Positions 55,811-64,000 of a DNA stretch of 64,000 nucleotides are shown in pieces. The notes below the pieces were generated by a model, which saw only the letters and a program-made list of their open reading frames with translations, was not told where the DNA came from and searched no databases. The translations under genes were made by a program, and so were the position numbers. The stretch's first letter is position 1. The number at the start of each line of letters is the position of its first letter. Origin of the DNA: Coprinellus micaceus (Eukaryota; Basidiomycota; Agaricomycetes; Agaricales; Psathyrellaceae); assembly GCA_951394405.1 (NCBI GenBank), contig OX596346.1:1240001-1304000 (forward strand), in the 5' to 3' direction.

Positions 55811-58800
55811 AGGCGTCAAGAGTGCGAATCAAAGGGAGGGCGCACACACGAGATTAAGAGATAGAGAGAGGGGTATCGCTAACACGAGGTATGTCTTCGT
55901 GGCATCTCCGCGTTCTTATATTCAATCGACCGCAGGCTTCAAGGTTGAAGGGGACGCCAAACAATACTTTCCAATTGCAGGCGAAAGTCAAGATTAGATC
56001 GCCCGTTACTGACCCGAATGCGGCACCACTTCGCCGAAGACCCTGCACCACTCGGCCCAGCCATCTGGTGAATGTTCCGCTCACGGATCTGCATCTTGCC
56101 TTTCCATTCTCGAATGTCATCAAACAATCTACAGATTCCCCACCATCGTCAGCTACAAGACGTCTTCGCACAGCGTCAAGGAATGGCGCCCACAAACACC
56201 TATAGGATCACAAGGAAGGCGCGGCGCAGGTACAATGCAGGTGCTTGACTGTTGTGCTGACTTGACGCGCCCACTCAAATGGTGCCTTCTTCTCCTCGCT
56301 TATTTCGACATGCGTCCGTTCCCCTTCTCATGCTAGTTCCCGAGCGCGCCTGAGATGAAAGACAAGAGTCACACTGGGGGATATTTGTGGTGAATTAACC
56401 CCTGATCGGGGCGTGCCCTGAGTTCGCTGCGGGTCGATTCCGCCACCCACCATGAATGATTTTTGTCACAGTAGGTTTAGCGCGGGCGGAAGTATCTGGC
56501 TAGCCCGGCGCGCTTATCGCTTCCCGCGACGCCCCCCACACGTCGACCTCGCACCTACGCCGTCCAAACCAAACCTCTCCTTCATTTCATGACCTCCCCA
56601 CTCGAAAATATTCGCTCACAACTTCGTTTGCAGGACCCAGCCTAGGCCCCGCTGGGGCATTCTTCACACGTTCCTAATATGGTGACCACAAGCTCAAGGC
56701 CATAGCGGGAGGCAGAAATGGGTGAAAACACGATACCCCCCTTTCTGATGATGGTCACACGTTCTGCAGCGTTCAATAACGATGTGCACTGATTGGATGG
56801 CTACATCCTTGCATTTTTGTGAATGAATATGACCCAGAAACTTGCTATTTCAGGTCCAAAGTGTCTCCCCAACAAGTAGACGCGCTCCTCCATCTCAAGT
56901 CCCCACAGCAGAGCCACAGAAGCCCTCTGAAACGCAGATAGTAGGCCTTAGACACGTCGAAAAGCCGAAGGTCCGCCGTAAGACGCGGTGCAGGCCTCAG
57001 ATTCCCGTCCTTCTTTCAAGCTTCCCTCGCCTTCCTAATTAGGAAGAGTGATTGTCCTGAGGCGCTCTCGACACACGGGAAGGCTTGAAATCCTATCTGG
57101 TGAGCTGATTTCCTCACAAATTATTTCCTGATTATCTCTGAGGTAGAACGCTCGCTCCTCAGACCCAGGATCCGGATGCCCTCCGGTGGAGAAAGCTTCG
57201 TCCATGTGCAAATTAGCAGACTCGGTGTCTTTGCGCACTGTGACGCAGTTTCAGACCGGGGGATCCTTCTCGAAGTGGCTCTGTGCGATGACAGTTACGG
57301 ATATTCCCTTTGACGACCTTCTTCCGTATATGGGCCAGTATCTATGCTTCAGCCACGAGGACCTGGGCAACCGCGTCATCCCACTTCCTTTTACATCCCG
57401 ATGGCACCGTGAGCGGGTGAAGTTGGCCTAGGAGGGCCTCCACGATGCGTTTGAGATTACCTTTTGAAGGTATTAAATCCAAATCCGTGCGTTGGTGATG
57501 GCTGCGAGGCTGATCCCTGTTGAAAGGGCCATCTACGAATGGTCGCCTGTCCTTGTTTTGCTCCAACACGACGATGTCTATTGCGATTCATAAAAACCGG
57601 CGCCCAACTTTACAGCTCCCAATCCTCCGCCGAACAGTGGTGCGCCGAATTTTCAACCAAAAGTAACGAGGTAGCCGACGGGTAGTGGATAGGCTTTTCC
57701 ATTGAATTGGTCTTGTTGCGCATTCAGCAGGATGTTGCCGTCCTTTGTCCTCTGAGCCCTGGCCAAAGTTGAGGTGGGATTATTCTGACCGCTGCCTAAG
57801 CTCCTTTCCCCAGTCCTCGTCCCCTTTGTATGCCTCGCCCTGTACCCTCGACTACACTCGAGGCGAACCTGATAAGGGCGAATCCTGCCATTAACAACGG
57901 GATTCATTGTACTGGACCGCCGCACCCGTTCCCTTCGATAATACAGGCACTACGGCCGCTCATGGTACCAGTGAGCGCTGCAAGTCGATAATAAACGTTC
58001 CGAGAGGTGGAGCATCTGTCATCACCAGGCATATTGGACAACCGTCGATAAATGGTGATGCATTATGCTCTTCTCTGGTGGTTGCGAGCAAGGACATAGC
58101 GCCAACGAGCCAGTGTCCCCGGGCGGTTCAGAGAAATTCTGGGTAACCTTCAAGAGCATTTCACGGACGCGAATATAAGCCTTCACCGTGGGGTTTGGCT
58201 GGAAAGAGCACATGGAGGCGAGGTACGCGGGCGACGAGGTCGCCTTCTACTGCGCCATGATTAATGGGGTCTTTCCTAATTGGAGCTAGCACCATTCTCA
58301 CCCCGACTTTGATTCCGCTTCCGAGACAAGGCACACGAAGCAGTCCTGTCAGTCAACTCCTGCTGCGGAGCGATGTCACTTAGATTGAATAGATGGTTGG
58401 CGTATATGTACATACCAGCTCGATACGTATACAACCATGCGTCACGACATGGGATGGCAGTACGAGCCTCACATTCCGGCTCGGTCTCTGAGTCAAAGCG
58501 TTACCAGCAACCGAGATTCATTTAGCTACCTCGAGTGAGTCGATATGACCGTGCTGTCTTTCATGTTCTTAAATTTTCTTGTTTCTCGACGACAGTACGA
58601 CAGGGACTTGTTTTTGGAATAAACAGCGTTGCCTCCCGCAAATTGGGATGGCTGAAAGGAATTGGATTTATAGTTGCTCCGACCGTTCCTGCCCAGTACA
58701 GAGGCCATCCAACCAATGGCAGGTATCAGATTCAAGAGCCATGTTGGAGAGGAACTACCTCTTGCGGTCGGCGATCCGACACCATACGAGATTAAGTGGC

Positions 58801-59694
58801 GTTGGTGGATACCATCTCTCTTCGCTGCCGCAATCGGACCAGACGTTGCCGGTGCCCGGCACCGGGTATAGGACAGAGGTCAGGAGTACCTGAGTAGCTA
58901 TTAGGAGGTGAGTCTTGAAATTTTGCTGCGTATTCCATATACCAGCAGCCTAATGGTGGCCGTTTTGGCTGGAGTCGATGATCATATCCCAGGGTCGGGC
59001 GCCTAAAGGAATGATGATCCGCGATGATGCCACTCCGGCAACTCGGCACGGCTCGGGTATTCCCGACAATGCTCAGGGGTACAATGACGTCAATTCTGTC
59101 ATTGGTTTTTCCCCACCAACGCCGTGTCCTCGTTGAGGACATGTCCTGCGTAGCTCGTATACACGACTCTCTCTCTCCGACCGCACTTTTTTGACGCGTT
59201 GAGGACCTCCTGGATGGCCTGGATTGGGGTGAATACGCTGAAATGCATTGCCAGAGGTCGTTTTACTGGTGACGGCGTTCCCCGACGCTCAGCTACAAGA
59301 CTGTGCATTTGGCAAATGCATCGGTACTCGACCAAGGCTCCAGACCCAAAGATTAGCTCCCAAGCAGGGAGCCTGTACGTGGGGCACTCGCATTTTATCT
59401 CAAAGGCATCCCCAGGAGAAGCGTGGAGACCGGGATTCACGTCCTTCGACAGAGAGGAGGAACCTTCGGTGGACGAGCTGGAGGGGGTTTCCGAAGGGCG
59501 AGGCAAGTGAACGAGCATCTGGATTTGGGCGCGCTTAAGCTTACATTCACCCAGGAAAACTATTACCGACCTCGACACACCTGTTCAAGGTAATTCTACC
59601 CTTGGGCGGCCTTTCTCATCCAGGGAATACCCAACAAGTCCCAAAGCGATCCCAGGGTCGCGATATTGCCGAGTCCAAGGTCCCGCCCACCGTC
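55811..59694. other. Gene-poor region, about 3.9 kb
   Basis: It contains the HMG-gene promoter and many short frames. Some look like exon relics: about 58196-58290 on the plus strand reads GWKEHMEARYAGDEVAFYCA, and 59099-59578 on the minus strand is a 159-codon frame without motif. I could not join any of these into a gene. Decayed genes or unrecognised repeats are the likely content. Confidence 0.4.
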
Positions 59695-60757
59695 ATGCTC
59701 CTACACCCCTCGCAACCTCTATCTCACCTCAGCGGTCTAATAAGAGCCTCGCTAACCCCAGCCAGTCCCATCGTCTCCTTCAGAAGTCATTCCTCCAGCG
59801 GCCGAGCATTCCAATGGTCGGAATCCACAGACCTTGGCGACTTCATCCGGGACGCAGCACGTTCTGCGCGGTTCTTCGTCTGCTTGACGTACAAACCAAA
59901 CAAGGAGCTATCTGACACCGTCTTAAAGCAAGATAAGGAGAAGGTGGTCGAATTGAACGAAGAGGGTGGGACCAGGGACCCAGGAAGGGACGACACCCCG
60001 CTGGAAACTGTCATTCAGGTTCAGGTGCCTACTTTCGTAGATCGGACGCGGTACCTTCGGCGGAAGTTGCAGTCGGTCGAACGGCAGATCGCGAGTATGG
60101 GGGACCTGAAGTTGATTTGCGACAAAGAAGCACACCAAGGTGCACAGCGGATGGCGGTGTCGGGCTTTGGAATGCTTGTGGTCTACTGGGCAACAGTTGC
60201 AAGGCTCACGTTCTGGGACTATGGGTGGTGAGTCCTTCTTCCCTACAACCGGCTTAGTGCTGAATGCAGGGTTGCAGGGACATTATGGAGCCCATTACAT
60301 ATCTCTCTGGCCTGTCGACAGTCATTCTCGGCTACCTCTGGTGGGCTGGACACCGTATGCCCTTCTCCGTAGGTCACTCATCAACATCCCCAGGTTTCTC
60401 TACCAAGGCCGCGAAGTGTCGTATAGCAGCGTGCTGGCGCAATCAATATCAAAACGACGAGATGCCCTGTACAAGAGCCACGGCTTCGACATCGAACGTT
60501 GGGTAGAGCTCGTAGGCGAACGCAAGTCCCTGCGTCGTGAAATCGGTCGCATCGCAGAGGATTACGAAGAGCGGGTTGCGCATGACTTTGAAGGCGAGGC
60601 AGCGGATGAATTGGATGGCAAGGGAACGAGGAAGGTGAGAACGAGCGCCGAGGAGGTGGTTAAGGACAGTCTCGCGAAGGGGGAGGGACAGCCCGAAGAG
60701 AGGAAGGAGGAGAATATAGGGAGGAAGCTGGCAACGAAGGCGAATCGAGAGGAGTAG
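59695..60757 (+). CDS. MCU: Mitochondrial calcium uniporter, pore subunit
   Basis: Three exons (59695-60227, 60278-60340, 60394-60757) give 319 residues. Across the first splice the protein reads FWDYGWDIMEPITYL, the DIME selectivity-filter motif that binds calcium at the channel mouth. It is flanked by the first membrane helix (FGMLVVYWATVARLTFW) and the second (LSGLSTVILGYLW), then FLYQGREVSYSSVL, all diagnostic of MCU. The N-terminus (MLLHPSQPLSHLSGLIRASL) resembles a mitochondrial presequence. The channel carries calcium into the matrix across the inner membrane. The filter codons are split from the first helix by an intron. It converges on the Tom70-like gene with 9 bp between stop codons. 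Confidence 0.9.
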
Positions 60758-60766
60758 AACGAACGA

Positions 60767-62597
60767 CTATCGGACATTAGTGGAGGCTGCCGGTGTATAA
60801 ACACCCTCGGTAATGTTGTATCCTCCGCGCATGAAGACGCAGCACTCGCGATACCATAAAACTTACAGCCCGGGCCATAGGCGGGGAAGGCCCTGAAAAA
60901 GTTGGTTTGGGCCTCGAGCGTGCACAGCTCCATCATGACTCTTACCAGCTCTCCCTTCCCCCTTACCACCCCTACCTGTCTCTTCCTTACTTCCAGCCCC
61001 TCCTCGTACTGGCCCCACCGCGCATACAACTGCGCCAAGGCATCCAAAGCCCCCGCGTGCTCGGCGTCGAGCTCCAAGGCTTCGAGGTAGCATGCTTCCA
61101 TCGCAACGAAGTCTTGCGTCCGATGGCTGATGATGTTGGCTTTGATCATGAGGCAGGATGCATCGGGATATCGTCTGTTGAAGGGGTGATAAAGGAGCGG
61201 TGAGTGGACGCAACTTAGGAAGGGGTTGGTGCGAGGGAAGAAGAAGGATGACGCACTTCTGCTTTTCTATCTCGATCCCCTTGTCGCATTTTACGAGTGC
61301 TTCTTCAAACCTTTCTTCGTGCCGAATGCACTCGGCGCTGAGAGGTTGGGATTTGGAACGTTTAGATATTTACTTCTGATCCAAAGTGAACGAAACACTC
61401 ACTGGTACATGAACACCTCCCCGCCCTCTGGAAAGTCGTTCTCCGCATTCCTAAAAACCTCAAAGCTCCTCTCCTTCTCCCCATCTCGGTACAACCCAAC
61501 CCCTAAATTCGCCGTCGCCAACTCGAAGAGCGCTCCTCTCCCTTCGATCCCCCCCGAGCCTCTCAGGGAAGCGATGCACGAGTCAAAAGCCTCGACGGCT
61601 TCTTTGAAGTCCCTGAGGTCGTTGAGGAGAAGAAGTCTGCGGTGGTAGTGAGCATCAGCGTTTTGTGGGTGTTGCCTCAGCGCTTGATCTAGTCGCTCAA
61701 GTGCGCTGACAGGATCCCCAAGTGCTAGGTACGTGTATGCGAGGATAATCAAGGTAGCTGGGTACGGGTTCGGTGAGAATAGGGCAGCGGAATGCAAGTC
61801 TGCCTGAGCAGGGGCGGTGTGTCCGCATAGAAGCCTGAACACACCGCGCAAGGCAAGGGCGGACGCAATGCCTTCGTCCCATGAGATACCCTGCGTGAGG
61901 GCTTCGTCGACGAGAGTGAACGAAAGAGCGTAGTCTTCGGCTTGGAGAGCGTCGAACGCCAGCTTGAGTGTTTCGTCGCCTTGGGACGGTGTTTCCGAGT
62001 ATTGAGGAACTTCTGGAGGTGTGTGAGTATCAAGGGGGTATGCACGCCGGCGGGTGGAGAGAAGCTTACGAAGGTGGATGGACTTGAAGAACGTGAACAC
62101 TCGGCTTGGGGAAGGGAGGACTGCATCTCGTTCCTGCCGGGGCATCAACCTCACATCCAAAAAGACAATCCTTTCCTCAACTACTTACCTTCATCAGCCT
62201 CGAGACCTCCTTCCTTACAAGCGGATCCATCACACGCCCAACATCCATAACCAGTGCGAGGTCATCAGGGCCGGCCAGCATAGATGCTGTTGTATAATCT
62301 ACATAGTGCATCAGCACGAATTTCAGGGATTGAGACGTTGGATTGAAGATGAACACACCTTGAAACGCCCCTTCGAGTTTCCCTAGCGATTCGCGTGCTC
62401 GAGCGCGGTGTGACAAAGCCCCAGAGTAGACAGCTTTGCCGCTTGAGCCGGCTATGGTCGGTGCCGTGAGCACCAGATAGTTCGTGTAGAACTCCTCTGC
62501 CTCCGAAAAGTGGCGCTTAGAGTACAGGGCGTTTGCCTTGGATATGAACGCGTCTGCGTATTTCGCTTTGTCCTGTGTGTGGCCTTGAATATTAGAA

Positions 62598-62631
<34 letters not shown>

Positions 62632-63404
62632 CCCCGATGGGGGTATGAGAAACGCACCTCTCCCGACAGCATACCCAACTTCTCTATGCTCAAGTTCACA
62701 TCCACCAACTTCTCCCCCACCTTCAGCTTCCCCCCAGGCTGTTGCATCTCCTGCACCCACCTCGCCACCCTCACCCTCCCCTCCTCCTTTACTACCCTCC
62801 TCACCCTCTCCAAACAAAGCCCACCCCACCTCTTATAATAGGCTCTAAACTCCGGGTCCGACACAACGTCCATATACTTTACCCGGCTCTCGTCTCTTGC
62901 TCTAACACCGATAAGGTAGTCAACCATCCTCTCGTTCGCCCTCTCAATCCTCCTTAACCTCTCCCTACTCGTCGTACCCTGAATGTCAAGTGCCTTGAGC
63001 TGGAGCACAGACTCCCACACCTCCCTCACACTCTCCTCGAATTCGTCTACCTGGGATCTGCAATACCAATTCTCGTGCCAATCCTCCCACACCTCTACGA
63101 GACCCCAATTCTGGAACACAACGAAAATGGCTAGGGAGACGAGGTATGGAAGACACGTCCACACGAAGAGGCCAATCTCGCTTTTTATGCTGGTGAGGAT
63201 TGACGTCGAGGGACGGCGGCCCGACGAAGGGCAGCACAGTTTACACCAGGAGTGGTGAGGACACTGAGCTTCGACGCAGTCGGTGCCTTCGCGGATGTGT
63301 GGCGCAAGACATGGGATGGAGAGGTGCGTGCAGGGTGGGCGGATAGGTCGAATCGAGGCGTCGAGGCAGGCATCTAGGAAGGTCGGGATGAGGCTGAGGA
63401 GCAT
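60767..63404 (-). CDS. Tom70-like TPR membrane protein
   Basis: About eight exons on the minus strand. A Cys-rich start is followed by a hydrophobic segment (VWTCLPYLVSLAIFVVF), a helical region, and then repeated TPR units: KYADAFISKANALYSKRHFS, ALERLDQALRQHPQNADAHY, FEEALVKCDKGIEIEKQK and AMEACYLEALELDAEHAGAL. An N-terminal anchor before many TPRs, and the pattern of the last repeats, resemble Tom70, the outer-membrane receptor for mitochondrial preproteins. The front 200 residues are not typical of it. The donor after LGMLSGE joins both halves through an intron containing A29C6 on the plus strand. The final intron gives the end GPGSSTNVR. Two separate genes cannot be fully excluded. Confidence 0.6.
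62601..62635. repeat. Homopolymer tract A29C6 inside an intron
   Basis: Twenty-nine A followed by six C on the plus strand. In the Tom70-like transcript this is a G6T29 tract, replacing the usual polypyrimidine tract before the acceptor at about 62583-62584. Such tracts are unstable and prone to assembly error. Confidence 0.9.
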
Positions 63405-63949
63405 GATCTGTGGGATGTAAGCCGTAGATCGCGGGGAAAGAGCGAGGATCAGTGCAGCACTAAGACGATTATATGAGGTGTGGGCGACGCGAAGAGTGCA
63501 TATATGTAGTGCTGAGGAGGGGCCTGAAGCGGAAGTGGATACCTTGTACTTTGAAGGCGTTGTACTTTCTCCCTAGGCAACGCGACGGGCGCTTATTTTT
63601 GTGATGGCCGAGTGACGTCGTGAAGGCTTTTTCTCCGGGCGTCTGGCCCATTCCCTCGGCCCTGTGCGGAGGGCCATTTACCCTGCCTTTCCGCGTCAAT
63701 GGCTGGTTCAAGGGCAGGAGGAAAGGGACGTACATGTGGTCGCCTCGTTGCAAAGCTGAAGCTAGGGTCTAAAGGTGAAGACAAGTTCAATGGAATACAA
63801 CCCTCCTTCCCCCACGACTAGCTGTAGACTCCCAGTGGTAGAATAAAGTGATTTATATCGCGGGGAATAAGGAATGTACTGCGTCTACAAGATATGCATG
63901 CTGGGTCCACGAAAACCTCCTCCCTCTACGCCCTTTCTACCCTTAGTAC
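63405..63949. other. Intergenic between ATP synthase gamma 3' end and Tom70-like start
   Basis: About 545 bases with the promoter of the Tom70-like gene and the ATP3 3' untranslated region. Small frames here show no motif. A further 5' exon of the Tom70-like gene is possible, since an acceptor-like CCCACAG precedes its ATG. Confidence 0.4.
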
Positions 63950-64000
63950 CTACAAAGCGGAAGCACCAGTAATGATATCAACGAGCTCGTTGGTGATAGC
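63950..64000 (-). CDS. ATP3: ATP synthase subunit gamma, C-terminal end only
   Basis: The last 16 codons and the stop are in the window: AITNELVDIITGASAL. This is the near-invariant C-terminal helix of the mitochondrial F1 gamma subunit, the rotor shaft inside the alpha3-beta3 ring of ATP synthase. The gene continues beyond the right edge. The assignment rests on this short but highly conserved motif. Confidence 0.82.
   Translation of the reverse strand, partial: AITNELVDIITGASAL

Noticed and set aside
55854..56195. 113-codon minus-strand frame upstream of the HMG-box gene.
   Set aside because: It overlaps the likely HMG promoter and lacks motifs; overlapping frames on the other strand are equally long.
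56395..56450. A tRNA-like piece with a GCGGGTCGATTCCGC arm followed by CCACCCACCA.
   Set aside because: No D-arm, anticodon arm or closing acceptor stem can be folded around it; the encoded CCA would also be odd for a nuclear fungal tRNA.
1..64000. CRISPR arrays, riboswitches, rRNA genes or long terminal repeat retrotransposons.
   Set aside because: No spaced direct-repeat array, no rRNA-like sequence and no paired long terminal repeats or reverse-transcriptase frame were seen by eye.

Overview
The window is nuclear DNA of a filamentous basidiomycete, most likely an Agaricomycete. Genes are split by many canonical GT-AG introns of about 45-65 nt, tRNA genes carry introns after position 37, and housekeeping genes sit among expanded F-box and HNH families. 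There is no operon structure and no prokaryotic defence system. No homology search was possible, so family names rest on motifs and recognisable protein segments.

Left part (1-22,600), mostly single-copy conserved genes: a partial F-box protein, tRNA-Ala(TGC), the ribosome-biogenesis factor NOP53, an AIG1-like P-loop GTPase, a secreted type-B carboxylesterase, COP9 signalosome subunit 1, a cluster of three intron-bearing tRNA-Pro(AGG) genes, an oxidoreductase-like (OXLD1-type) protein, two small secreted proteins, the U-box/RING protein NOSIP, and a TRAPP Trs65-like trafficking subunit. A 722-bp hAT-like non-autonomous transposon (13,101-13,822; 22-bp terminal inverted repeats, 8-bp target duplication) lies next to the third tRNA-Pro.

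Middle part (22,980-47,000), a repeat-rich accessory zone. It holds F-box pseudogenes, one interrupted by a second small transposon (23,398-23,947). It also holds three copies of a basidiomycete HNH_2-type nuclease-like gene. A tail-to-tail pair, HNH gene plus F-box gene, exists as an inverted segmental duplication about 3.3 kb long (about 24.2-27.5 kb and 43.5-46.9 kb). The F-box partner is intact in the right copy and frameshifted in the left copy. The third HNH copy (33.9-35.1 kb) has lost the last His of its HNH motif and carries a premature stop. Between the copies lie a zinc alcohol dehydrogenase with degenerate catalytic zinc ligands, a small conserved-looking protein, and a membrane protein with an SP/RS-rich tail. 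A tRNA-Ser(TGA) lies just before the right copy.

Right part (47,284-64,000): two unrecognised proteins, an HMG-box transcription factor, a gene-poor stretch of about 4 kb, the mitochondrial calcium uniporter MCU and a Tom70-like TPR membrane protein that converge with only 9 bp between stop codons, and the extreme C-terminus of the mitochondrial ATP synthase gamma subunit at the right edge. Three neighbours in the last 5 kb are thus mitochondrial or mitochondrial-like.
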